Shown: positions 16,729 through 25,136 of the stretch, in pieces
Position numbering within the stretch: the stretch's first letter is position 1
Layout of the letters: the number at the start of each line of letters is the position of its first letter
From: Christensenella sp. UBA4651
GTDB lineage: Bacteria > Bacillota > Clostridia > Christensenellales > UBA1242
Direction: 5' to 3'
Length of the DNA stretch: 29,346 bases
Assembly: GCA_002405615.1 (NCBI GenBank)
Contig: DHMD01000022.1
Coordinates: forward strand, 1-29,346
The notes under the pieces: generated by a model
Databases searched by the model: none
Told to the model about the DNA's origin: nothing
Seen by the model: the letters and a program-made list of their open reading frames with translations, nothing else
Program-made: the position numbers and the translations under genes

Positions 16729-18264
16729 ATGTTAGCGAAAGTAAAGACTTTGGGGCTGACTGGTATTGAGGGGTTTGATTTGGTTGTTGAGGCTGACCTA
16801 AACAATGGTTTGCCCAAATTCGATATCGTAGGATTACCTGATACTGCGATTAAGGAGAGTAAGGAGAGAATCCGCAGCGCTATCAAGAATTCGTTGTTCA
16901 AGTTTCCTATGCTCAAACTCACGGTGAATTTAGCGCCCGCAGACACCAAGAAGGAGGGGCCAATATACGACCTGCCTATTGCGATTGCGTTGATGATTTG
17001 TACGGGTGAGATTGTTTGCCCTAATATAAAGGATTATGCGTTCATCGGTGAACTGGGGCTAGATGGGACGGTTAGGCGTGCACAAGGTGTGCTGCCCTTG
17101 TTGATTGCCGCTCGTTCGCTGGGGCATAAGAAGGTGTTTATCCCAGCAGAGAATGCGGTCGAGGCTAGTTTTATTGATGGAGTTGAGATTTATCCTGCCA
17201 AGACTTTGGCTGATGTGGTGTATCACCTCTGTGGTACAATTATGCAGGAGCCGATTGCTCATCGCAATTTCTTTGATTTGCAACTTCCTGTAACCGAGCA
17301 AAATGATATGTGCTATGTGCGTGGGCAGACGGCGGCGAAGCGTGCTATGGAGATTGCTGCTGCTGGTGGACACAACTTGATGATGATTGGGACGCCAGGC
17401 GCTGGTAAGACAATGCTCGCTAGATGTATGCCTACTATTTTGCCTGCTATGACTTTTGAGGAGGCTTTGGAAGTTACCAAAATTCACAGTATCTCGGGCA
17501 TACTCGACCCTAATGAGGGAATTGTTTGGCGTAGACCGTTTCGTTCGCCACATCATACGACCACCGCAATTACTTTGACTGGTGGTGGTGCAAAGGCAAA
17601 GCCGGGTGAGATTAGTATGGCTCACAATGGAGTGTTGTTTCTTGATGAGTTGCCAGAGTACAATCGCAAAACTTTGGAAACCCTGCGTCAGCCTTTGGAG
17701 GATGGGACGATTACCGTTGCTCGTGTCAACAATACTATTGAGTACCCTGCACAGTTTATGTTGCTCGCTAGTATGAACCCTTGCCCTTGTGGTAACTACG
17801 GTAGCAAGACAAAGGAGTGTCGTTGTTCGCCCTCGCAAATTCATAAGTATTTAGAGAAAATGAGCGGACCTTTGATGGATAGAATTGATTTGCACATTGA
17901 GGTCGATGGTGTCTCTTATGAGGATTTGAGAGTAACCGACAAATTGGAGGAGAGGAGCGCTGATATTCGAGAGAGGGTCAATAATGCTAGGCGTATTCAG
18001 TTGGCTAGATTTGAGGGTACTAGCACAAAATGTAATGCAAAGATGACTTCTAATCAAGTCAACAAGTATTGCAAATTGGATTCGGAAAGCGAGGAACTCA
18101 TCAAGGAGGCTTTTGATAAGTTGAACTTGTCCGCTCGTGCGTATAATAGGATTTTGAAAGTTGCTAGGACGATAGCCGACTTGGAGGGCAGTGAGGCTAT
18201 CGGTATGGCGCATGTTGCTGAGGCTATTGGGTATCGCTCTTTGGATAAAAAGTATTGGATGTAA
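16729..18264 (+). CDS. yifB: YifB/ComM-family Mg-chelatase-like AAA+ ATPase
   Basis: Homologs of this AAA+ ATPase include ComM, a helicase that promotes branch migration during integration of DNA taken up by natural transformation. It has 511 residues, a normal length. The N-terminal ChlI/Lon-S5-like domain spans about 1-165 (GLPKFDIVGLPDTAIKESK). The magnesium chelatase ATPase domain starts about 190, with Walker A GTPGAGKT (221-228), Walker B VLFLDELPE (302-310) and a Cys-rich CPCGNYG segment followed by CRC. The C-terminal Mg-chelatase domain carries a LSARAYNRILKVARTIADL phrase near 460. AAAGGAG precedes the ATG by a good spacing. The next gene, dprA, is also a transformation-associated factor and starts 2 nt after the stop, which supports a shared DNA-processing role. 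Confidence 0.93.
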   Translation: MLAKVKTLGLTGIEGFDLVVEADLNNGLPKFDIVGLPDTAIKESKERIRSAIKNSLFKFPMLKLTVNLAPADTKKEGPIYDLPIAIALMICTGEIVCPNIKDYAFIGELGLDGTVRRAQGVLPLLIAARSLGHKKVFIPAENAVEASFIDGVEIYPAKTLADVVYHLCGTIMQEPIAHRNFFDLQLPVTEQNDMCYVRGQTAAKRAMEIAAAGGHNLMMIGTPGAGKTMLARCMPTILPAMTFEEALEVTKIHSISGILDPNEGIVWRRPFRSPHHTTTAITLTGGGAKAKPGEISMAHNGVLFLDELPEYNRKTLETLRQPLEDGTITVARVNNTIEYPAQFMLLASMNPCPCGNYGSKTKECRCSPSQIHKYLEKMSGPLMDRIDLHIEVDGVSYEDLRVTDKLEERSADIRERVNNARRIQLARFEGTSTKCNAKMTSNQVNKYCKLDSESEELIKEAFDKLNLSARAYNRILKVARTIADLEGSEAIGMAHVAEAIGYRSLDKKYWM

Positions 18265-18266
18265 CT

Positions 18267-19388
18267 ATGGAATTATTGGATAAAGTTTTTATTTGGTTGT
18301 CAATGTGTGATTTGGATTTTTGCACGCTTTATGGGCTATTTGCTGACTATGACAATCCAGAAGATTTGTGGAAGTTAGATGAGTATGAGGGCGATATTGT
18401 CTATAACTTGACGGGGCAAGAATTTAGGGAATTGATGACGGTTCGTCAAAATGGGCTTTTGGATAAAGTAATCGCCGAACTTGACGGTCAGTCAAAAATT
18501 AAGTATGTGTGTATGTATCAGGACGAGTATCCTGCGAAATTGAGAGAACTAGATTTTCCTCCGTTTGTTATTTATTATGTCGGAGATTTGTCCCTTGTTA
18601 ATAATAGAAATGTGGGAATAGTCGGTTCGAGAGTTTGTACTAGATATGGTCGTGAACAAACCGAGAGATTTGCGAGAGAGTTGTGTAATTGCGGATTTAC
18701 GATTGTTAGTGGATTGTCCGAGGGTATTGATGCAATTGCTCACGAAACTGCGGTCAAAAATAATGGCAAAACGATTGCGGTTGTTGCTAATGGGTTAAAG
18801 ATGATTTATCCTTCTATCAATACAAACCTTGCTCGTGATATTGCTAGGGCTGGCGGGCTTTTGATGACGGAATTTTATCCTGATTACGAGCCAAAGAGTT
18901 TTGCTTTTGTTCGCCGTAATAGAATTATTGCTGCTCTTTGCGAGGGTGTTTTGGCTACCGAAGCCCGCAGAGATAGTGGAGCACTGCATACTATAAATTT
19001 CGCTATGGACTTATCTCGTGAGGTATTTGCTTTGCCAGGTAATTGCAATAGTACTGCTAGCGGGGGCACGAATGATTTGATTAAACATTTCGGTTCAATG
19101 TGCGTTACCGAACCTAATGACATTATAGAGAGGCTCAACGAGAACTTGGTTTACCGTGAGATAATTCATCAAAACCAGCGCCCGATTAGCCGTGTCGATA
19201 GGCAAATGAATCTCAAAGAGGACGAGTCGCAAGTGTTGGAAATTGTCAAAAATGAGGACGCACATATAGACGAAATTGCAAAAATTTTGAAATTTGATAC
19301 CAAAAAGTTGCTCGGATTGTTGACAATGATGGAAATTCGTGGTTTAATTAAAAAACTACCGGGTAATTTTTACGCAAGGAAGGATTAA
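18267..19388 (+). CDS. dprA: DNA-processing protein DprA (Smf)
   Basis: DprA binds incoming single-stranded DNA and loads RecA during transformation. It has 373 residues from the ATG at 18267. An upstream in-frame TTG at 18255 overlaps yifB; neither start has a strong ribosome site, and the ATG placed 2 nt after the yifB stop suggests translational coupling. The Rossmann-like core shows GIVGSRVCTRYG, SGLSEGIDAIAHETA, and FVRRNRIIAAL where the family has FPxRNRIIA. A DSGALHTINFA phrase and VFALPGN follow. The C-terminal ~60 residues form the DprA winged-helix domain (ILKFDTKKLLGLLTMMEIRG). An N-terminal helical region of about 90 residues resembles the SAM-like extension of many DprA proteins. 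Confidence 0.94.
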   Translation: MELLDKVFIWLSMCDLDFCTLYGLFADYDNPEDLWKLDEYEGDIVYNLTGQEFRELMTVRQNGLLDKVIAELDGQSKIKYVCMYQDEYPAKLRELDFPPFVIYYVGDLSLVNNRNVGIVGSRVCTRYGREQTERFARELCNCGFTIVSGLSEGIDAIAHETAVKNNGKTIAVVANGLKMIYPSINTNLARDIARAGGLLMTEFYPDYEPKSFAFVRRNRIIAALCEGVLATEARRDSGALHTINFAMDLSREVFALPGNCNSTASGGTNDLIKHFGSMCVTEPNDIIERLNENLVYREIIHQNQRPISRVDRQMNLKEDESQVLEIVKNEDAHIDEIAKILKFDTKKLLGLLTMMEIRGLIKKLPGNFYARKD

Positions 19389-19391
19389 ATT

Positions 19392-19469
19392 ATGTTTACT
19401 ACAATTGCACCTATATTATGTTTTCTATTCTTTGGCTTTGCAGTTCTCAAATGGCTTGCTGGTAAATAG
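19392..19469 (+). CDS. 25-residue single-helix membrane peptide
   Basis: A tiny frame lies between dprA and topA, encoding MFTTIAPILCFLFFGFAVLK followed by WLAGK. GGAAGG lies about 10 nt upstream of the ATG. The product is almost entirely one hydrophobic helix with a basic C-terminus, as expected of a small inner-membrane peptide with its C-terminus facing the cytoplasm. It fills most of the 101-nt gap inside an otherwise tightly packed operon, which argues that it is translated. The family is not recognised and no function is proposed. Confidence 0.55.
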   Translation: MFTTIAPILCFLFFGFAVLKWLAGK

Positions 19470-19489
19470 ACTCGGATTTAGGAGGATTT

Positions 19490-21943
19490 ATGAAATTAGT
19501 TGTCATAGAAGGTCCGGGTAAGAGAGCAACTATCAAAAAATATTTGGGCGATGATTATGAGGTCTTTGCTACCAAAGGTCATGTTAGAGATTTGCCTATT
19601 CATGGTTTTGGGGTGGATATTAACCATAATTTTACACCAAAGTATGAGATTTTGCCTGATAAGCAAGATGTTATCAAATCTTTGGAAAGTGTCGCCAGCA
19701 AGGCTGACCAAATTTTGCTCGCAACCGACCCTGATAGAGAGGGAGAGGCGATTTCTTGGCATGTTGCCAAAGTTTTGAATCTTAATCCACAGGACAATAT
19801 TCGTATCGAGTTTAACGAAATTTCCAAGAACGCTGTACAAAAAGCAATCAAGCAACCTCGGGCGATTGACCTTAGGCTAGTTGACGCACAGCAAACTCGT
19901 AGGATATTGGATAGAATTGTTGGTTACAAGCTTTCGCCGATTTTGTGTAGGAAAATTCAACCTAAACTCAGCGCGGGGCGTGTGCAGTCTGTTACCTTAA
20001 AGTTGGTCGTAGATAGAGAAAGAGAGATTATCAACTTCAAACCTGAGGAGTGGTGGTCTGTCAATGCGACCTTGTCGAAACTTGGAGATAAGACCAAGTC
20101 TTTTAAGGCTGCCTTGTTAAATAAAGGCAATAAAAAAATAAAAATTGCCAATGCACAAGAGAAAGATGCCTTTTTGAACGATATTAATGGGCAACAATGG
20201 CAAATTGCTGGTATCAAGAAAAGTGTAACAAAATCGCACCCACCAGCACCTTATATTACGAGTAGTATGCAGCAAGATGCTCTAAACAAAATGGGTATGA
20301 CATTAAAAAGGACGACCCAAGCGGCACAAAATTTGTATGAGGGTGTCGAATTAGCGGGGCGAGGTAAGACCGCTCTTATCACATATATTCGTACTGACTC
20401 TGTTAGAGTTTCGCCTGAGGCTCAGCAGATGGCGAAAGATTATATTATTAGTAAGTTCGGGGCGAATTACTATCCCGAAACTCCTAATGTGTACAAATCA
20501 AAAAAATCGGCGCAAGATGCCCACGAGGCAATTCGTCCTATTTATATAGATATTACGCCAGAAAGCGTCAAGGATAGTTTGTCAGATGATAATTACAAAT
20601 TGTACAAGCTGATATATGAGAGATTTTTAGCGAGTCAGATGAGTTCGGCAACTTATAATTCGGTTTCTGTTGATGTTGCTGTCAAAGATTATACTTTTAG
20701 AGCGACTGGTCGTACTCCTATTTTTGACGGTTTTACTGTGCTTTATCAGGAATATGTGCCAAAGGATAAAGACAAAGAAGATGAGTCTGCGCAAGCGCAT
20801 ATTCCAGAATTGAGCGAGGGTGAGCTTGTGGACTTGTTGGGGCTAAAAACCGAACAGAAGTTTACCAAGCCTGCAGCAAGGTACACCGAGGCGAGCCTAG
20901 TCAAGGCAATGGAAGAAAAAGGTATCGGACGTCCTGCAACCTATACTCCAACTATTACTGTTTTGTTCAATAGAAAGTATGTGGAAAATGAGGGCAAATT
21001 TATTCGACCTACCGAACTTGGGTGCGCAGTAACAGATTTGCTGGTTCAGCATTTCCCTGATGTTATGGACATTGGGTTTACTGCTGATATGGAGTCGAAT
21101 TTAGACGAAATCGCTGACGGAGAGAAAGATTGGCATCAAGTCTTGACACTCTTTTATGAGGATTTCAAGAAGCAAATGGAGGCAGCAGGCGAGGCATTGA
21201 AAGCGCCTGTTGAGGAAACGGACGAGGTTTGCGAAAAATGCGGCAGCCCTATGGTTATTCGTACTGGTAAGTATGGTAGATTTATGTGTTGCAGCAATTA
21301 CCCAAAATGTAAAAATATAAAAAATATTAAGGGCGAAGATAACTCTTCTGAAGTTGAGGAAACGGACGAAGTTTGCCCTGATTGTGGTGCAAAATTGGTA
21401 ATTCGTGCGGGCAAGTATGGTAAATTTATATCGTGTAGCAACTATCCAGAGTGTACTTACAAGCGAAATGTCAATGACGGCACTTCTGAGGTAAAGGAAA
21501 CTGAAATAGTGTGCGATAAATGCGGGCATAAAATGGTTGAGAGAACGGGTAAGTTTGGCAAGTTTTTGGCTTGCAGCAACTATCCAAATTGCAAAAATAT
21601 TATGAATATCAATGCAAATGGGGAAGTCGTAGAGAAATCTGATAGTGTGCTGAATGAGGGAGATATTTGTCCTCAATGTGGTAGCCCTCTTGTTGTAAAA
21701 ACAGGGAAGTACGGTAAATTTGTGGCTTGTAGTAATTACCCTACTTGTGATTTTATCAAGAATAATAAGCAAAAGGCTGCTCCTGTCGAAACTGATTTTG
21801 TTTGTGAAAAATGCGGTGGCAAAATGTTGGAGCGAATGGGAAGATATGGCAAGTTTTTGGCGTGCAGCAACTATCCAAACTGTAAAAATATCAAGCCGTT
21901 GCCAAAATCGGGAGAAAATAATAAAGAAAATACGGAGAGTTAA
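19490..21943 (+). CDS. topA: DNA topoisomerase I (type IA) with five zinc ribbons
   Basis: This enzyme relaxes negative supercoils by cutting one strand through a 5' phosphotyrosine link. It has 817 residues, and the ATG follows a perfect TAGGAGG. The TOPRIM domain is about 1-115 with the metal site DPDRE (Asp80, Asp82, Glu84). The catalytic tyrosine is Tyr299 in ITYIRTDS. The core fold runs to about 570. The C-terminus (about 580-800) has five successive four-cysteine zinc ribbons of the pattern CxxCG...GKYGKF...CSNYPxC; three or four is more usual in this group. The N-terminal motif is VIEGPGKRATIKKYL, where the typical family sequence is V.ESP.KAKTI; the Glu and Lys are kept. The gene is in the order dprA-topA-trmFO as in Bacillus. 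Confidence 0.96.
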   Translation: MKLVVIEGPGKRATIKKYLGDDYEVFATKGHVRDLPIHGFGVDINHNFTPKYEILPDKQDVIKSLESVASKADQILLATDPDREGEAISWHVAKVLNLNPQDNIRIEFNEISKNAVQKAIKQPRAIDLRLVDAQQTRRILDRIVGYKLSPILCRKIQPKLSAGRVQSVTLKLVVDREREIINFKPEEWWSVNATLSKLGDKTKSFKAALLNKGNKKIKIANAQEKDAFLNDINGQQWQIAGIKKSVTKSHPPAPYITSSMQQDALNKMGMTLKRTTQAAQNLYEGVELAGRGKTALITYIRTDSVRVSPEAQQMAKDYIISKFGANYYPETPNVYKSKKSAQDAHEAIRPIYIDITPESVKDSLSDDNYKLYKLIYERFLASQMSSATYNSVSVDVAVKDYTFRATGRTPIFDGFTVLYQEYVPKDKDKEDESAQAHIPELSEGELVDLLGLKTEQKFTKPAARYTEASLVKAMEEKGIGRPATYTPTITVLFNRKYVENEGKFIRPTELGCAVTDLLVQHFPDVMDIGFTADMESNLDEIADGEKDWHQVLTLFYEDFKKQMEAAGEALKAPVEETDEVCEKCGSPMVIRTGKYGRFMCCSNYPKCKNIKNIKGEDNSSEVEETDEVCPDCGAKLVIRAGKYGKFISCSNYPECTYKRNVNDGTSEVKETEIVCDKCGHKMVERTGKFGKFLACSNYPNCKNIMNINANGEVVEKSDSVLNEGDICPQCGSPLVVKTGKYGKFVACSNYPTCDFIKNNKQKAAPVETDFVCEKCGGKMLERMGRYGKFLACSNYPNCKNIKPLPKSGENNKENTES

Positions 21944-21944
21944 T

Positions 21945-23210
21945 TTGACGAAAGTTACTGTTATTGGTGCTGGCTTGGCTGGGTGTGAGGCGGCACTGCA
22001 ATTGGCAAAAGCGGGTGTAAATGTTGACCTGTTTGAAATGAAACCTGTAAAATTTTCGCCCGCGCATCATAATCCAAATTTTGCAGAGTTGGTATGTTCA
22101 AACTCTTTGAAGTCGGACACGCTGGATTTTGCAACTGGTTTATTAAAAGCGGAAATGCGTAATCTTGATTGTGAATTATTAAAGTGTGCAGATTTAGCCT
22201 CTTTGCCATCTACAAAAGCGCTGACTGTGGATAGAGAGAAATTTAGCGGTTTGGTAACACAATTGGTGCGTAGTAATCCTCTTATTAATATAAGGAATGA
22301 GGAAGTTGTGTCTTTTGATATCGATTCGCCTACTATTGTAGCGGCAGGGCCTCTTTGCTCGGACAATTTGACCGATTTTTTGTCCTCACTTATTGGAGAG
22401 AAATTGTATTTTTATGATGCGGTTGCGCCTATTGTGAATGGGGAAAGTATAGATTACAATTATGCGTATCCCGCAGACGAGGGGTATGTCAATTGTCCAT
22501 TGACAAAGTCTGAATATGAGGATTTTTGTGTGGCTTTGCGTGATGCGGAAAGAGTGGAATTGCACGATTTTGAGAAAGAAATCAATTTTGAGTCGTGTTT
22601 GCCCATTGAAATAATGGCAAAGCGTGGCTTGGAGGTTATGCGTTGTGGGCCGATGAAGCCGACACAGTTTGATGATAATGCATATGCGGTGGTTCAGTTG
22701 AGGAAAGAGAATGTCGAGGGAACAATGTACAACCTTGTGGGTTTTCAGACAAATCTTACTTTTGAATCGCAACGCCGTGTGTTTTCAATGATTCCGGCTC
22801 TGCATAATGCTGAATGGTTGCGCTATGGTGTGATGCACAGAAATACTTACATCAATGCACCAAAGTATCTAAATAAGTATTTTCAATTAAAGAGCAATCC
22901 CAATGTATTTTTTGCAGGGCAGATAAGTGGAGTCGAAGGGTACATTGAATCTATCGCAAGTGGTTTACTTTGTGGAATTAATATGATAAAATATATCCGC
23001 AATCAACAGTTAGTCGATTTCGGTACTGAGACTTGCTTGGGGGCTTTGCAAAATTATTTGTTATGTGGGAATGTAAATAATTTTCAGCCTATGCATATTA
23101 ACTGGGGATTGTTGAAACCTATTGATGCGCCTAAAAAGGATAAGAAAAGATGCCTTTGTGAGCGGTCTATTACAAAAATTGTGAATTTGAGGGAGAACAA
23201 TAATATATGA
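21945..23210 (+). CDS. trmFO: Methylenetetrahydrofolate-tRNA-(uracil-5-)-methyltransferase TrmFO
   Basis: This flavoprotein methylates U54 of tRNA to ribothymidine using methylenetetrahydrofolate and FAD/NADH. It has 421 residues from TTG at 21945, one nucleotide after the topA stop, with CGGAGAG upstream. The same frame stays open further back inside topA, but that part is the topA sequence in another frame and not homologous. The FAD-binding GxGxxG is GAGLAG (8-13), followed by the family phrases PAHHNPNFAELVCSNSLKSD (39-58) and PIEIMAKRG. Cys51 (LVCSNS) and Cys218 (FESCLPIE) fall where the two functionally important cysteines of the B. subtilis enzyme lie (my alignment by eye). GPMKP follows at about 235. 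Four bases of its stop region (ATGA) overlap the start of hslV. Confidence 0.94.
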   Translation: MTKVTVIGAGLAGCEAALQLAKAGVNVDLFEMKPVKFSPAHHNPNFAELVCSNSLKSDTLDFATGLLKAEMRNLDCELLKCADLASLPSTKALTVDREKFSGLVTQLVRSNPLINIRNEEVVSFDIDSPTIVAAGPLCSDNLTDFLSSLIGEKLYFYDAVAPIVNGESIDYNYAYPADEGYVNCPLTKSEYEDFCVALRDAERVELHDFEKEINFESCLPIEIMAKRGLEVMRCGPMKPTQFDDNAYAVVQLRKENVEGTMYNLVGFQTNLTFESQRRVFSMIPALHNAEWLRYGVMHRNTYINAPKYLNKYFQLKSNPNVFFAGQISGVEGYIESIASGLLCGINMIKYIRNQQLVDFGTETCLGALQNYLLCGNVNNFQPMHINWGLLKPIDAPKKDKKRCLCERSITKIVNLRENNNI

Positions 23211-23746
23211 TTAGTATGAAAGGGACTACAATAGTTGCTTGCCGCCGTAATGGTAAAACTGTTATTGGTGCGGATAGTCAGGCAACTTTGGATACAATGG
23301 TTTTTAAGGACGGTGTCAAAAAGTTACACAGAATCTATAACGATAAGGTGATTGTCGGAATGGCTGGTACTGTTAGTCATAATTTGGCTGTTTTGCGTCT
23401 GTTGGAAGAGAATCTTAATAAATATTCGGGCAATTTGCAGCGTGCTTTAGTTGAAATTTCGAATAATTGGCAAAACGCTAATGCAATGCACCCAAATTTG
23501 GAAGTGATGATGGTTATCGCTGACAAAGATGATATTTTTGTGTTTATGGGCGATGGTATGGTTTGTCGTCCTAGTGAGGAGTTTACTTCGGTCGGTTCGG
23601 GCAGTCATTACGCATTAGGTGCGTTGCGTGCATTGTACGACAATACAAAAATGTCTGCTCGTGAAATTGTAGAAAAAGCTCTCGATATTGCGGGTGATTA
23701 CTGCATTTACACAAATAAACATTTCTTCTTTGAGGAGGTAGAGTAA
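23207..23746 (+). CDS. hslV: ATP-dependent protease subunit HslV (ClpQ)
   Basis: HslV is the proteasome-like peptidase of the HslUV protease, with an N-terminal threonine nucleophile. It has 179 residues, and the ATG overlaps the trmFO stop as ATGA with GAGGGAG upstream. After removal of MISMKG the chain would begin TTIVACRRNG. Counting from this Thr1, Asp17 and Lys33, the other active-site residues of the E. coli enzyme, are conserved. Late family motifs SAREIVEKALDIAGDYCIYTN are present over about residues 149-169. Around Asp17 the usual GDGQ.T is ADSQAT, and the region after AGT is less typical, so the protein is somewhat diverged but looks catalytically intact. It is followed at once by hslU. 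Confidence 0.94.
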   Translation: MISMKGTTIVACRRNGKTVIGADSQATLDTMVFKDGVKKLHRIYNDKVIVGMAGTVSHNLAVLRLLEENLNKYSGNLQRALVEISNNWQNANAMHPNLEVMMVIADKDDIFVFMGDGMVCRPSEEFTSVGSGSHYALGALRALYDNTKMSAREIVEKALDIAGDYCIYTNKHFFFEEVE

Positions 23747-23747
23747 T

Positions 23748-25121
23748 ATGGAATTGTTGACTCCAAAAGAAATCGTAGCGGAACTAGATAAATACATTAT
23801 TGGTCAGGACAGGGCAAAGCGTGCGGTCGCTGTTGCGTTGCGTAACCGCTACCGCCGTAGCAAGTTGCCTGAAAATTTGAGAGAGGATATCACTCCTAAA
23901 AACATTTTGATGAAAGGTCCTACTGGCGTGGGTAAGACGGAGATTGCTAGGCGTTTGGCAAAAATCGTTCGTGCACCTTTTGTTAAGGTTGAGGCGACAA
24001 AGTATACCGAGGTTGGTTATGTTGGTCGTGATGTAGAGAGTATGATTAGAGATTTGGTCGAAACTTCTATTCGTTTGGTTAGAGATGAAAAGTTTGAGGA
24101 AGTCAAGGCTACCGCTACAAACAATGCCAACAAAAAAATTAGGGATTTGTTGCTCAAAAGTAGCAAGGTAAAAGCAAGCACAAAACCTGCGACTTCTACT
24201 GCAAAAGTTGATGATAACACAGTTGAAATTGTAGTAGAGGATAAGGACAACAAAAATCGTGCTGACGAATTGCTAAAAGAAATTGAAGAGGGTAAGCATG
24301 ATGACGATTTGGTTGAAGTAGAGGTTACCGAAGCGCCAAAGATGATTGAGATTATTCCGGGTGCGCCTGACGCAAATCTAAATGATATGCTAGACGGATT
24401 TTTGCCAAAGCGCAAAAAAGTCCGTAAAATTACGGTTGCACAAGCAAGGCGTAATTTCGTAAGTGAGGAGAGCGATAGGTTGATTGATCTTGACGCTGTA
24501 AACGAGGAGGGCGTGCGTAGAGCAGAGCAAGAGGGTATTATCTTTATTGATGAAATCGACAAGATTGCTATTTCTCGTGGGAATGGTAGTGGTCCAGATG
24601 TATCTCGTGAAGGCGTGCAGAGGGATATTTTGCCTTTTGTTGAGGGGTGTACTGTAAACACAAAGTACGGTCTGATTAAGACTGACTACATTTTGTTTAT
24701 CGCGGCTGGTGCTTTCCATATTGCCAAAATTGAGGATTTGATTCCTGAGTTGCAAGGTCGTTTCCCGATTCGTGTGGAATTGGATAACCTTACGGCAAAA
24801 GATTTCTATAACATTTTGACACAGCCCAAAAATGCTATCACAATGCAGCAAGCGGAGCTTCTCAAAGTTGATAATATTGATTTGCAGTTTGAAAAGGACG
24901 CTTTGCAAGAGATTGCGAGAATTGCTGAATTGGAGAATGAAAATCAAGAAAATATTGGTGCTAGGCGTCTGCACACGATTATGGAGTCTTTGCTAGATGA
25001 AATTAGTTTTGAGGCAGATGGTAATTATCCGATGAGCAAGGTTGTAATTACCAAGGAGCTCGTCCAAAAAGTCTTGGCATCGTCAGTAAAACAGTATGAT
25101 ATTACAAAATACATTATGTAA
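23748..25121 (+). CDS. hslU: HslU (ClpY) ATPase subunit of the HslUV protease
   Basis: HslU is an AAA+ unfoldase that recognises substrates and feeds them to HslV. It has 457 residues, one nucleotide after the hslV stop, with GGAGGTAG ahead of the ATG. Walker A is GPTGVGKT (57-64), the pore loop is GYVGRD (90-95), Walker B is IIFIDEID (264-271), and the sensor region carries ELQGRFPIRVEL. The intermediate I-domain (about 110-240) is highly charged and low in complexity (TKPATSTAKV, then acidic stretches) and is poorly conserved, as is usual. The C-terminal tail, which in this family inserts into HslV to activate it, ends ITKYIM. In Bacillus the next gene is codY; here it is hisS. Confidence 0.96.
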   Translation: MELLTPKEIVAELDKYIIGQDRAKRAVAVALRNRYRRSKLPENLREDITPKNILMKGPTGVGKTEIARRLAKIVRAPFVKVEATKYTEVGYVGRDVESMIRDLVETSIRLVRDEKFEEVKATATNNANKKIRDLLLKSSKVKASTKPATSTAKVDDNTVEIVVEDKDNKNRADELLKEIEEGKHDDDLVEVEVTEAPKMIEIIPGAPDANLNDMLDGFLPKRKKVRKITVAQARRNFVSEESDRLIDLDAVNEEGVRRAEQEGIIFIDEIDKIAISRGNGSGPDVSREGVQRDILPFVEGCTVNTKYGLIKTDYILFIAAGAFHIAKIEDLIPELQGRFPIRVELDNLTAKDFYNILTQPKNAITMQQAELLKVDNIDLQFEKDALQEIARIAELENENQENIGARRLHTIMESLLDEISFEADGNYPMSKVVITKELVQKVLASSVKQYDITKYIM

Positions 25122-25136
25122 AAAGGAGGGAGTAAA

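Noticed and set aside
17059..17844. A 261-codon minus-strand frame opposite yifB
   Set aside because: Antisense to conserved ATPase motifs, no start signal, biased composition; a shadow of codon usage.
21101..21772. A 223-codon minus-strand frame opposite the topA zinc ribbons
   Set aside because: It mirrors the repeated ribbons and has no independent signal.
21720..21944. N-terminal extension of trmFO by 75 codons
   Set aside because: This part is out-of-frame topA sequence; TrmFO homology starts at KVTVIGAGLAG and a TTG with a ribosome site is at 21945.
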